Of a DNA stretch of 64,000 bases, positions 7,667-14,594 are shown in pieces. A program made the position numbers and the translations under genes. Each line of letters begins with the position of its first letter. Within the stretch, counting starts at the first letter, position 1. The notes beneath the pieces are model-generated. The model had not been told where the DNA came from, made no database searches, and was given only the letters and a program-made list of their open reading frames with translations. The stretch is from Micropruina sonneratiae. GTDB taxonomy: Bacteria; Actinomycetota; Actinomycetes; Propionibacteriales; Propionibacteriaceae. The stretch spans positions 558,001 to 622,000 of the forward strand of contig NZ_JAPDHX010000002.1 of assembly GCF_025972045.1 (NCBI RefSeq). Direction: 5' to 3'.

Positions 7667-7725
7667 CGGCGAAGCCGTGCCTTGAATGAGTAGAGCCAGA
7701 TTCGGCAAAATGGCCATGGTTTGGC

Positions 7726-8253
7726 TTAGCGCCGGTTGGGGTGAAGGTCCTTGGCGCGGAACTTCAATGGCTTCGCGAGTTGCTGCGCCAGGTCGGCCGC
7801 TTCTGCCGCATAACCTACGAGCGGTATAATGAACACGACAGTGACAGTGTGGATTCGCCTCTCATCCGGGTATAGCGTCTGAGATGATTGAGCATAAATG
7901 CCTTCACATACCCTGCCCACCGCGAATACGGCATGGTTTAGGCTTGCCGATTCCTTGACGGCCTCAAGTTCGTCAGGCGTGACGCGGTCGTCGAGGCGCT
8001 TCTCCAAATCTTTGACATACGGGCTAAATATGAGAATCAGGCCGTATGCGCTTATATACATGCGGAAGTGATCGATATACCAAGTCTCTGCCGAGTGCCG
8101 AAAACGCTCGTCAATCCGATACCGACCATCTGTTGGGCGGCTGGGCAGATCGTAGGCAGGCACAAGTCCGTGCTTGGCTTCCCAATGGGCGATGAATGCA
8201 TTGCGCCGTTCGATGTCAGATTCTGTGAGCTGATAGGACGTTGTTCTGTTCAC
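7726..8253 (-). CDS. Hypothetical 175-aa protein (AICE cargo)
   Basis: Function not recognised. The start is set at the GTG at 8253 because AAGGAG lies 8 bp before it; the frame remains open up to 8346 but without a ribosome-binding site. The protein is charged in the N-terminal half and has two hydrophobic stretches (about 66-85, MYISAYGLILIFS, and about 140-155, VVFIIPLVGYAAEAA), so it may be membrane-associated. It lies downstream of and co-directional with the GntR repressor gene, 71 bp away, where AICEs often carry accessory genes. Codon use is less GC-rich than host genes. Confidence 0.6.
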   Translation of the reverse strand: MNRTTSYQLTESDIERRNAFIAHWEAKHGLVPAYDLPSRPTDGRYRIDERFRHSAETWYIDHFRMYISAYGLILIFSPYVKDLEKRLDDRVTPDELEAVKESASLNHAVFAVGRVCEGIYAQSSQTLYPDERRIHTVTVVFIIPLVGYAAEAADLAQQLAKPLKFRAKDLHPNRR

Positions 8254-8324
8254 GACGGCTTCTCCTTGGGGTTGGGCGCTTCGCGTCAGAGTTCGCGTGG
8301 CAGGCAGCATAGTCTCTTCGAGAT

Positions 8325-9011
8325 TCACCAAGCTTGGGCGAACCAATCTCGCACTCCATTGATCTGACTGATACCGGCGGTATCACTTCTGCCAGCGTGA
8401 ATCAGTTGTTCTGCCACCACTGCCGGTGGGAGTGAGGCGTGATCCTCCGAGCTGAGGCCGAGGAACAGGTCTGCCTCGTTGACCAGGAAGAAACCGAACT
8501 GGGAGCTTAGCCCGATGATGCGCCTCTCCAGCGTCAGCGTCGGGTGCGCCTCCAGGTCGTCGCACAGTTGCAGGTATGAGTAGTCCTCGACGTCTTGCGT
8601 AGTGGCCATGAGGCGGATTCGGCCGGCCGGCGCCTCGTCAATCCCAGCTACCACCCGCGCCAGGGGTGCGCGGAGCGCGGCCGCGAGGAGTCGAGCGTTG
8701 GGCGCGAGCGCGTCGATTGTTAGGTGACCCGTCGCGGCGGCCGCCGAGACAGCGGTGAACAGCGAAGTTGCCACCGGCGGCTCAGTGACGTAGACCCCGC
8801 TGCCGTGGCGTGCGTAGACCAGGCCTTGTTCGCGAAGCTGGGTGATCGCTTGATACGCCGTCATCTTGGCAACTTGGTAGCTGGCGGCGAGCTCGTTCTG
8901 CGACGGCAGCTTGTCGCCGGGCTTGTACTCCCCCGCCGCGATGCGTGCGCGCAAGTCGTCGGCCACCCGATCAGCGAGGCGACCGGTTGATGTGTGATCG
9001 CCCTGAGCCAT
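8325..9011 (-). CDS. GntR-family transcriptional repressor of the AICE (KorSA-like)
   Basis: A 228-aa protein. Residues about 9-75 form a GntR winged helix (GRLADRVADDLRARIAAGEY, PSQNELAASYQVAKMTAYQAI, RHGSGVYV). The C-terminal part is all-helical and matches no effector domain I recognise. In pSAM2-type elements the equivalent gene, korSA, represses the activator pra and so keeps replication and transfer silent. Here it is divergent from the pra-like gene and the shared intergenic region carries repeated operator-like motifs. The start at 9011 (MAQGDHT) fits the family; the frame stays open to 9071. A copy of the 17-bp palindrome lies in its 3' coding end (8369-8385). Confidence 0.85.
   Translation of the reverse strand: MAQGDHTSTGRLADRVADDLRARIAAGEYKPGDKLPSQNELAASYQVAKMTAYQAITQLREQGLVYARHGSGVYVTEPPVATSLFTAVSAAAATGHLTIDALAPNARLLAAALRAPLARVVAGIDEAPAGRIRLMATTQDVEDYSYLQLCDDLEAHPTLTLERRIIGLSSQFGFFLVNEADLFLGLSSEDHASLPPAVVAEQLIHAGRSDTAGISQINGVRDWFAQAW
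8369..8385. repeat. 17-bp palindrome TGATACCGGCGGTATCA, copy 1
   Basis: Perfect arms TGATACCG and CGGTATCA around one central G, within the last codons of the GntR gene. The same sequence occurs at 11538, and near-copies at 11574 and 11607 inside rep, so it recurs in two genes read in opposite directions. Confidence 0.8.
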
Positions 9012-9050
9012 GTCAGAGAGTCTAGAAGTGCAGTTCGTCCTCAGCGACAC

Positions 9051-9126
9051 ACATCTAAGCACTCTTGACACTGTTTAGATCAGTGGTGCATAGTGTTTGG
9101 AACAGTGATGGTCACTGCTTAGAACA
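9051..9126 (+). promoter_or_regulatory. AICE operon promoter with phased GntR-type operators
   Basis: TTGACA at 9065-9070 and CATAGT at 9089-9094 form a -35/-10 pair with an 18-bp spacer. Three direct copies of TGYTTRGAWCA lie at 9072-9082, 9094-9104 and 9116-9126, each exactly 22 bp (about two helical turns) apart. A diverged inverted copy (TGCTTAGATGT, bottom strand) lies at 9051-9061. The copies cover the spacer, the -10 and the transcription start, as expected for tight repression by the divergent GntR protein. AGGAGGA precedes the first gene. Assignment to that protein is inferred. Confidence 0.7.
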
Positions 9127-9139
9127 CTAGGAGGATGCG

Positions 9140-9538
9140 ATGGGCGTCAGAGGACCGTTCGGTGTGAACTTCGATGAGGCGTTTCCGCACGGCGTGGGAA
9201 TCGTCGGTGCGGTGAGCGCGCAAAGAGACTTCGACAAGTCCAGCGGGGACAACTCGGTGCAGCAACTCGACGCCGCAACCGGCAAGCGCATCTGGGTCGT
9301 CGATGTCATGGACTTCGACCCGGAGGCCCGCGAACGCACGTTCAAGGTCAAGATCATCGCTGACGTACAGCCGGTGCCGCCCGCCGAGGTTGCCGGCTTG
9401 CCGGTCCGTCCCGTTCGGCTTGAAGGACTCTCGGTGACCCCTTACCTCAAGGAAGGCATGGGGCGACCCCGGATCGCGTACTCCCTGCGGGCGACCGGCT
9501 TGGCCGAGGTTCGCCGTGGCGACAACAAGGCGGCGTGA
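9140..9538 (+). CDS. pra: Pra-like activator of AICE replication, integration and excision
   Basis: A 132-aa protein resembling the small AICE protein annotated as plasmid replication, integration and excision activator. Typical blocks are an N-terminal FDEAFPHGVGIVGAV, a central QQLDAATGKRIWVVDVMD, then VKIIADVQPVPP and LEGLSVTPYL. It has no clear DNA-binding motif, and its mechanism is not known to me beyond the pSAM2 genetics, where Pra activates rep, xis and int. It is the first gene of the operon, directly under the repeated operators, with a strong ribosome-binding site (AGGAGGA). The next gene starts 1 bp after its stop. Confidence 0.72.
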   Translation: MGVRGPFGVNFDEAFPHGVGIVGAVSAQRDFDKSSGDNSVQQLDAATGKRIWVVDVMDFDPEARERTFKVKIIADVQPVPPAEVAGLPVRPVRLEGLSVTPYLKEGMGRPRIAYSLRATGLAEVRRGDNKAA

Positions 9539-9539
9539 G

Positions 9540-10964
9540 GTGAGCATCGTCCGTGCGATTCGTCGCGAGCTGGCGTGGTGGCTGGGCGGTTTCGCTCGGC
9601 TGCTGCGCCGGCACCCGGCTGGGTTGCTGGGGTTCGTGGGCGTTGCCCTGCTGTACCGGGCGCTGGGTGTCGACATGGCACCTGTTTGGGGTGCCCTCGC
9701 GGTTTTGCTCGGGCTGGCCTTCTGGTGCCGCGTGTCGCCGGCCTCGTTCCGGCGGCTAATCGGTGAGCCGATGCGTCGGCGCCGGGTGGTTCGGCGGGTT
9801 CGACAGCAGTGGCCGTCGCTGATGGACTCCTGCGGCCTCGTTGTGACCGACCGCGTGACCGGTTCATCGCGTCGGACGTTTCCCGCCTTGGGCCGGCCCC
9901 GTTGGGATCGGCATGGGGACCTGACCGCTTTGGTGGGTTTGGTGAATGGCCAGACTGTCGCAGATTTCGAGGCGGTTGCTGATCGGCTCCGCACGGCAGT
10001 CGATGCTCGGGGGTTGCGCGTGGTTCCGAACGAACGCCGGACGGGTTGCCGCCTGGTTTGGTCGTTCACAGACTCGTTGGCCGGCCTGGTCGATTTCGTC
10101 GGCCCGAACCCGATCGCGGCTGGATGCTCGATCGATTCGGTTCTGATCGGGCGCGCCGAGTCGGGCGATCCGTTCCTGCTCGATCTGCGGGTGTCGACAC
10201 TGACCGTCGGCGTGGCCGGTGCGGGCAAGGCGTCAGTGATGTGGAACGTGATCCTTGGTCAGGCACCGAACATTCGCTCGGGTCTGGTCGAGTATCACGG
10301 CGCGGACTTGAAGGGGTCAATGGAGCTGACCATGGGGGCAGCGCTGTTCACCCGCTTGGCTCGAACGTCAGCTGAGGCGGCCGTCATGCTCGAAGAGACC
10401 GCCGCCGCCTGTGATGCTCGCGCGGCTCGCCTGGCTGGAGTGACCAGACTGCATCAGCCGACGCGGACCGACCCGATGGTGATCGTCTTGATTGACGAGC
10501 TTGCCGTTCTGGTCGCCTATGAGACCGACCGAGAGCTGTTGAAGCGGGTCGATGCCGCGCTGCGGCGCATTCTCGCGGTAGGCCGAGCGGTCGGCTACTA
10601 CGTGTTCGCGTTCGTGCAAGACCCGCGCAAAGAGACCATCGGCATGCGGCACATGTTCCCGCAGAAGGTATCGCTGCGCCTGGACGAGGCTGCCGAGGTT
10701 GACATGGTTCTTGGTGAGGGAGCCCGCCGGCGGGGTGCCGAAGCGCATCACATCAGCCGCTCGACACCTGGCGTGGGTTTCGCAGTGAATGAGACCGGAG
10801 AAGTCGAGCGGTTCCGAGCCGCATACGTCACCGATGCCCTGATCCGGCTGATCGCCTCCACCCACCCCGCACCACGCCAGGTGCCCATCGTGGTGCCCGA
10901 GCCGCCAGAGAAGCCGCAGCGCGCCAGCCGCAGCCGTTCGCGCGGGCAGGAGGACGCAGCATGA
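9540..10964 (+). CDS. FtsK/SpoIIIE-type conjugative DNA translocase (Tra)
   Basis: A 474-aa ATPase expected to pump double-stranded element DNA into the recipient. Two hydrophobic segments near the N terminus (about 25-65) anchor it in the membrane. The motor domain has a P-loop GVAGAGKASVMW near residue 225 and a Walker B VIVLIDELAVL near 315. The residue after the P-loop Lys is Ala followed by Ser; similar GKGS forms are, as I recall, common in element-borne translocases. A C-terminal gamma DNA-recognition domain is not evident. The GTG at 9540 is chosen because it follows the pra stop directly; a GTG at 9516 is possible. The stop overlaps the next ATG. Confidence 0.87.
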   Translation: MSIVRAIRRELAWWLGGFARLLRRHPAGLLGFVGVALLYRALGVDMAPVWGALAVLLGLAFWCRVSPASFRRLIGEPMRRRRVVRRVRQQWPSLMDSCGLVVTDRVTGSSRRTFPALGRPRWDRHGDLTALVGLVNGQTVADFEAVADRLRTAVDARGLRVVPNERRTGCRLVWSFTDSLAGLVDFVGPNPIAAGCSIDSVLIGRAESGDPFLLDLRVSTLTVGVAGAGKASVMWNVILGQAPNIRSGLVEYHGADLKGSMELTMGAALFTRLARTSAEAAVMLEETAAACDARAARLAGVTRLHQPTRTDPMVIVLIDELAVLVAYETDRELLKRVDAALRRILAVGRAVGYYVFAFVQDPRKETIGMRHMFPQKVSLRLDEAAEVDMVLGEGARRRGAEAHHISRSTPGVGFAVNETGEVERFRAAYVTDALIRLIASTHPAPRQVPIVVPEPPEKPQRASRSRSRGQEDAA

Positions 10965-11296
10965 GCAACGTCAAAGCTGATCGGCTGCTGCAATTCCTGC
11001 GCATGGAGTACCGGGCCATCGTCGTCCAGGAGGTCGACGTGAACTGGCGCTGCCCCTCCTGGACCGCCCAGACAGCGTGCTCCGAAGGAGTCGAACCGAC
11101 GCCGGCCCTGTGCGCTGCCTGCCCCGTGAAGGCCGAATGCCTCGTCACCGCATTGGTGGTGGACGACCCCGCACCGATCCGCGGAGGCCTGACCCGCGAA
11201 GACCGCACCGCCGCATTCCTGGCAATCGAGCAAGACGCCTTCCACCTGGACGACTGGCTGCGGGAGCGTGCCCAAGAACTCCGCATGGTGTCGTGA
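10961..11296 (+). CDS. WhiB-like iron-sulfur transcription regulator (element-borne)
   Basis: A 111-aa protein with the WhiB cysteine pattern: CxxCxxxxxC at Cys51, Cys54 and Cys60, and a first ligand at Cys31 or Cys40. A GGLTRED turn corresponds to the GVWGG segment after the cluster. WhiB-like proteins carry a [4Fe-4S] cluster and modulate transcription, often through the main sigma factor. A basic C-terminal tail, usual in WhiB DNA-binding members, is weak here. The gene overlaps tra (ATGA) and its stop overlaps the rep start. Its place between transfer and replication genes suggests redox- or stress-linked control of the element; that is inference. Confidence 0.8.
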   Translation: MSNVKADRLLQFLRMEYRAIVVQEVDVNWRCPSWTAQTACSEGVEPTPALCAACPVKAECLVTALVVDDPAPIRGGLTREDRTAAFLAIEQDAFHLDDWLRERAQELRMVS

Positions 11297-12801
11297 TGCT
11301 CGCCACCGTGGGACAGATCACCGCCGGCATGGCCCGCGAATTGGCCGAGGCCGAAGGCGTATGCGCCCGACCGCTGCTGCGCCGCGTGACCGACCGTGAA
11401 ACCGGCGCGGTGTCGCGGGTGGCGTTGGCGTGCGGGTCGACCCGTGAGGCAGTATGCCCGGCCTGCGCTGGCAAGGCTCGACGGCTCAGGATGCAGCAAT
11501 GCACCGAGGGCTGGCATCGCACCGACGAACCAGAGGCTGATACCGGCGGTATCACCGACAACGCCGCACCGGGTGATACCGGCAGTATCAGCGACAACAC
11601 CGACCCTGATACTGGCGGTATCACTCCCGGCAGACGTGTCCGGTCGACCAAGCGCCGCCAAGACGTGCCTGATCTTCCGCACGTGCCAATGAGTGACCGC
11701 ACGGTCGGGGTGGTGTTCAGCGGCCGGGACGGCAAGGAGCACCGCCCGTCGATGTTCATCACGCTCACGTTGCCGTCGTACGGCGCGATTCACGACGGGG
11801 CACCAGTCACGCCGGCCACCTACGACTATCGGCGGACGGCGTTGGACGCGATGCTGTTCCCGCGACTGCTCGATCAGTTCTGGAAGACACTGCGCCGAAC
11901 GGCGGGTTTCAACCTGCAGTACTTCTCGGCCATCGAACCGCAGCGCCGGCTAGCTCCGCATCTGCATGCCGCGATCCGGGGTGTCATTCCACGCAAGGTG
12001 CTGCGCCAGGTAGTCACCGCCACGTATCTGCAAGTCTGGTGGCCCGCGTTCGATCACGCCATCTACGTTGACGAGCTGCCCCGCTGGACAGGCACCGACT
12101 ACGCCGACCCTCGCACCGGTGAGCTGCTGCCCACCTGGGAGGAATCCCTCGACGCCATCGACATCGATCCCGACGCGGCGCCGGCGCACGTGATGAGATT
12201 CGGCAGCCAGCTCGACGCTCAAGGGATCGTGCGCGGCCAGCCCGACGCCGACCGCGCCATTCGCTATTTGACGAAGTACCTCACCAAGGACGTGGTCGGC
12301 ACCAACGACGACGACCAAGAAGCGCGCCGCCGCGCACACATCGACCGGCTGCATCTCGAGCTCCGCTACCTGCCCTGCTCCGAACGCTGCGCGAACTGGC
12401 TGCGCTACGGCATCCAACCCAAGCACGCCGGTCCCCACCTGGCGCCGGGCTTCTGTAACGGCAAAGCGCATCGGCGCGAGCACCTGGGGCTTGGTGGCCG
12501 GCGCGTGTTGGTGTCGCGCAAATGGTCGTCCAAGACACTCGCCAGGCACCGGGCAGACCGCGCCGAAGTCGTACGCGAAGCACTGGAATCGGCCGGCTTG
12601 GTCGCCCCCGACGTGGAACGGCTCTCGGCCAGCGTTACCACCACCGATGGGCGTGCCCGGTTCGTGTGGGAACAGATCGAAGGCGACCACACCACCTACG
12701 CCGAGGTAGTCATGCTGGCGGTCGCAGAACGGCGACGCTGGCGAACCGAATACGAAGCAGCCCGTGAAGTTCAGCAAGGCCGTTCAGCAATGCCGCCGTG
12801 A
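11296..12801 (+). CDS. repSA: Rolling-circle replication initiator (RepSA-like, HUH endonuclease)
   Basis: A 501-aa initiator. A cysteine-rich N-terminal segment (CGSTREAVCPACAGKARRLR) matches the start of RepSA-type proteins. The HUH nuclease motifs follow: FITLTLPSYG (motif 1), APHLHAAIRG (His-hydrophobe-His, motif 2) and RYLTKYLTKD (motif 3, catalytic Tyr region). It nicks one strand at the origin and primes rolling-circle synthesis of the excised circle. Between the Cys segment and motif 1 lies a linker with three DTGGI-like peptides encoded by copies of a 17-bp palindrome. The ATG at 11296 overlaps the WhiB stop (TGATG), so a longer frame running back to 11077 is rejected. Its stop overlaps the GTG proposed for xis. 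Confidence 0.88.
   Translation: MLATVGQITAGMARELAEAEGVCARPLLRRVTDRETGAVSRVALACGSTREAVCPACAGKARRLRMQQCTEGWHRTDEPEADTGGITDNAAPGDTGSISDNTDPDTGGITPGRRVRSTKRRQDVPDLPHVPMSDRTVGVVFSGRDGKEHRPSMFITLTLPSYGAIHDGAPVTPATYDYRRTALDAMLFPRLLDQFWKTLRRTAGFNLQYFSAIEPQRRLAPHLHAAIRGVIPRKVLRQVVTATYLQVWWPAFDHAIYVDELPRWTGTDYADPRTGELLPTWEESLDAIDIDPDAAPAHVMRFGSQLDAQGIVRGQPDADRAIRYLTKYLTKDVVGTNDDDQEARRRAHIDRLHLELRYLPCSERCANWLRYGIQPKHAGPHLAPGFCNGKAHRREHLGLGGRRVLVSRKWSSKTLARHRADRAEVVREALESAGLVAPDVERLSASVTTTDGRARFVWEQIEGDHTTYAEVVMLAVAERRRWRTEYEAAREVQQGRSAMPP
11538..11623. repeat. Cluster of three 17-bp palindromes inside rep
   Basis: TGATACCGGCGGTATCA at 11538-11554, TGATACCGGCAGTATCA at 11574-11590 and TGATACTGGCGGTATCA at 11607-11623. 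Starts are 36 and 33 bp apart, so all encode Asp-Thr-Gly-(Gly/Ser)-Ile in the rep frame. The substitutions in copies 2 and 3 each break a single arm position. With the fourth copy at 8369, this is an element-specific motif. A role as origin, iteron or protein-binding site is possible but not shown. Confidence 0.8.
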
Positions 12802-13184
12802 CCGCAGACCGCTTCGACCTCCCCGATGACTGCCCACCGTGGGTCAGGGCTGACCGGTCAAGGGAGAGCGAAGCGAATCACGCAGTGACACGAAGTGCCC
12901 TTGACGGGGCAGACATGACCCACCAATTCCTTCCCAACGTCGGGGAGGGCGAAGCACCTACGTTCCCAGACCCCAGGGGGTGGATATCCGTGGCTGAGAA
13001 GCTGTTGACGATGGCCGATGTGGCTGAGTTGTTGTCGGTGCCGATTGGCACGTTGTATTCGTGGCGGCACCGTAACGAGGGTCCGCGCGCTTACAAGATG
13101 GGGCGGCACGTCAGGTATAGCCGGGCTTCGGTTGAGTCGTGGTTGAAGGGGTGCCTCGAGGAGGCAGATCATGGCCTCGATTGA
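12798..13184 (+). CDS. xis: Helix-turn-helix excisionase (Xis)
   Basis: The last 60 or so residues form a MerR/excisionase-type DNA-binding domain: LLTMADVAELLSVPIGTLYSWRHRNEGP, then YKMGRHVRYSRASVESWL. Such proteins bend attachment-site DNA and bias the integrase toward excision. Two starts are possible. The GTG at 12798 overlaps the rep stop and gives 128 aa with an uncharacteristic 64-residue N-terminal extension; a GTG at 12990 would give the usual 64-aa Xis. The longer form is listed because of the coupled start. The 3' end overlaps the integrase start by 14 bp, as usual for xis-int pairs. Confidence 0.82.
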   Translation: MTADRFDLPDDCPPWVRADRSRESEANHAVTRSALDGADMTHQFLPNVGEGEAPTFPDPRGWISVAEKLLTMADVAELLSVPIGTLYSWRHRNEGPRAYKMGRHVRYSRASVESWLKGCLEEADHGLD

Positions 13185-14280
13185 GCGGCGCGAGCTTCAA
13201 CGAACAGATCGGTCGGGCCGGGTTCGCGCTGTTGTCCGGTACAAGCTTCGTTATCGGGACGCGTCCGCTCGGGAGCACTCCGAGACCTTCGCTCGGCTGA
13301 GTGACGCGGAGCGGCGCAAGGCAGAGATTGAGGTCGCCCTCGGCGCCGGCACCTGGCACGACCCTCGCCGCGGAGACGTTCGTTTGAAGGACTGGGCGAA
13401 GGAGTGGCTGCCGACTCGTCACGATCTGCGGCCCACCACTCATGCCCGCTTGGTGACGACGATGGAACGCCAGGTGCTCCCTCGCTTTGGCGATGTGCCG
13501 CTGATCAAGATCACGAACGGCGCGGTGCGGGCATGGGTGGCTGATCTGTTGGCCGAGGAACTGTCGCCGGCGACTGTGCGTAAGGCTGTGTTCGCCTTGC
13601 GGCGGTGCCTGGATGCTGCCGTTGAGGACCGTCGCATATCGGCCAACCCTGCTCAGAAGGTATCGCTTCCGTCTGAGAAGGCGAAGCGGCCTCGATACCT
13701 AACCAGGGACGAGGTGGAGCGCCTCGTTGATGAAATCCCTGATCGGTACCGCGCGCTCGTGCTGGTGGGAGCCTTCGCCGGCCTGCGGTGGGGTGAAGCG
13801 ATTGGGCTGACCCGCGAGAACGTCGACCCGCTGCGATCACGGATCACGGTGATGTCGACGGCCATTGAGGTCGGCGGGAAGGTGCAGCTCGGCCAAGAGC
13901 CCAAGACCGCTAGGTCGCGTCGCACGGTGCCGGTTGCGCGCTCGATCATGTGTCGAATCGCGAACCACCTCGATCAGTATGTTGAGCCGTCGCCGGATGC
14001 TCTCGTGTTCACGACGACCACGGGCGGGCCTCTGTATAGGGGCACCTTCGGTCGTCAGACTTGGAGGCGAGCGGTCGCCGCGGCGGGTCTGGACGGCTTC
14101 ACCTTTCACGGCTTGCGGCACAGCTTCGTGTCGATCTTGGTCGCCGCCGGCTGCAACGTGCGCGAGGTCTCGGAGTGGGCGGGCCACAACAGCGTTGCCT
14201 TCACACTCACCCGCTACGGCGGTCTGTATCCCGACGGCTCAGACGCCGCCGTCGACCGCCTCGACGCGCTACTCGGCTGA
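13171..14280 (+). CDS. int: Tyrosine site-specific integrase of the AICE
   Basis: A 369-aa phage-type recombinase that inserts the element in tRNA-Glu. The N-terminal part (1-60) is an arm-binding-like domain with RVRAVVRYKLRYRD. A SAM-like core-binding domain follows (about 70-155). The catalytic domain has Arg in AFAGLRWGEAIGL, the HxxR box FTFHGLRHSFVS, the third-box GHN and the nucleophile in LTRYGGLY. It ends 97 bp from the tRNA and so sits at its own attachment site. It is the last gene of the operon starting at pra and is followed by a hairpin. Confidence 0.95.
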   Translation: MASIERRELQRTDRSGRVRAVVRYKLRYRDASAREHSETFARLSDAERRKAEIEVALGAGTWHDPRRGDVRLKDWAKEWLPTRHDLRPTTHARLVTTMERQVLPRFGDVPLIKITNGAVRAWVADLLAEELSPATVRKAVFALRRCLDAAVEDRRISANPAQKVSLPSEKAKRPRYLTRDEVERLVDEIPDRYRALVLVGAFAGLRWGEAIGLTRENVDPLRSRITVMSTAIEVGGKVQLGQEPKTARSRRTVPVARSIMCRIANHLDQYVEPSPDALVFTTTTGGPLYRGTFGRQTWRRAVAAAGLDGFTFHGLRHSFVSILVAAGCNVREVSEWAGHNSVAFTLTRYGGLYPDGSDAAVDRLDALLG

Positions 14281-14328
14281 GCGTTCGTGTCCCGTACGTG
14301 TCCCGAGGGCTTGAGGTTGGAACATGCG

Positions 14329-14369
14329 AAGCGGCTCCCGCCGGGTGTTATACCCAGTGGAAGCCGCTT
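14329..14369. terminator. Element-borne hairpin between int and tRNA-Glu
   Basis: AAGCGGCT (14329-14336) pairs with AGCCGCTT (14362-14369), enclosing an inner GGGT/ACCC stem. It would terminate int rightward and tRNA-Glu leftward. There is no long T-run on either side. It stands where the host's own tRNA terminator (5814-5841) stood before integration. Confidence 0.6.
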
Positions 14370-14376
14370 TCGTGCC

Positions 14377-14423
14377 TTGCAGCCCCGACGGGATTCGAAC
14401 CCGCGCTACCGCCTTGAGAGGGC
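14377..14423. repeat. attR: 47-bp direct repeat within the intact tRNA-Glu
   Basis: Identical to 5845-5891. It covers the tRNA from the anticodon stem-loop to three bases beyond the 3' end, so integration leaves a functional tRNA. Recombination between the two copies would release a circle of about 8.5 kb. Confidence 0.93.
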
Positions 14424-14452
14424 GGCGTGCTAGGCCGCTACACAACGGGGCC
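14380..14452 (-). tRNA. tRNA-Glu (anticodon CUC)
   Basis: The minus strand folds as a cloverleaf. The acceptor stem is GGCCCCG with CGGGGCT, the anticodon stem CCGCC/GGCGG encloses the loop CTCTCAA (anticodon CUC), and the T loop is TTCGAAT. The 3' CCA is not encoded. The 3' half is shared with the attL fragment. Confidence 0.93.
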
Positions 14453-14522
14453 CTAGCGATCGCCTCGCGGCGACGAACAAGAAGATTACCAAAGCCAGCG
14501 CAGCTGCGGCGAATCCTCTGCG

Positions 14523-14594
14523 CTGGGGTACTAGGACTCGAACCTAGACTGACGGAACCAGAATCCGGCGGGCTGCCAATTACCCCATACCCCA
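14523..14594 (-). tRNA. tRNA-Gln (anticodon CUG)
   Basis: The cloverleaf starts TGGGGTA and ends TACCCCAG, with the anticodon loop TTCTGGT (anticodon CUG) and T loop TTCGAGT. The top base pair of the anticodon stem is a C-U mismatch; the rest pairs well. It lies 70 bp upstream of tRNA-Glu on the same strand and the two may be co-transcribed. Confidence 0.92.

Larger units (their letters stand above)
5845..14423 (+). mobile_element. Actinomycete integrative and conjugative element (AICE) in tRNA-Glu
   Basis: About 8.5 kb between 47-bp direct repeats, with a tyrosine integrase adjacent to the intact tRNA-Glu. The core genes are those of the pSAM2-like AICEs: GntR repressor, Pra-like activator, FtsK-type DNA translocase, rolling-circle replication initiator, excisionase and integrase. 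AICEs excise, replicate as double-stranded circles and move double-stranded DNA with one translocase protein. The cargo (about 5.9-8.25 kb) is visibly poorer in GC than the flanks and has other codon use, so it was acquired separately. No spread (Spd) genes were recognised. Positions 5892-6127 hold no supported gene. Confidence 0.9.

Noticed and set aside
9540-10964. The element translocase as a chromosomal FtsK.
   Set aside because: It is too short, lacks the long linker and gamma domain, and lies in an AICE operon.
11077-11295. A longer start for the rep gene.
   Set aside because: The extra 73 codons overlap the WhiB-like gene in another frame and read as Arg/Pro-rich nonsense; the ATG at 11296 is coupled to the WhiB stop.
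5695-14460. A CRISPR array suggested by the repeated tRNA fragment and palindromes.
   Set aside because: Repeats are too few, unevenly spaced and explained by att sites or coding palindromes; no cas gene is present.
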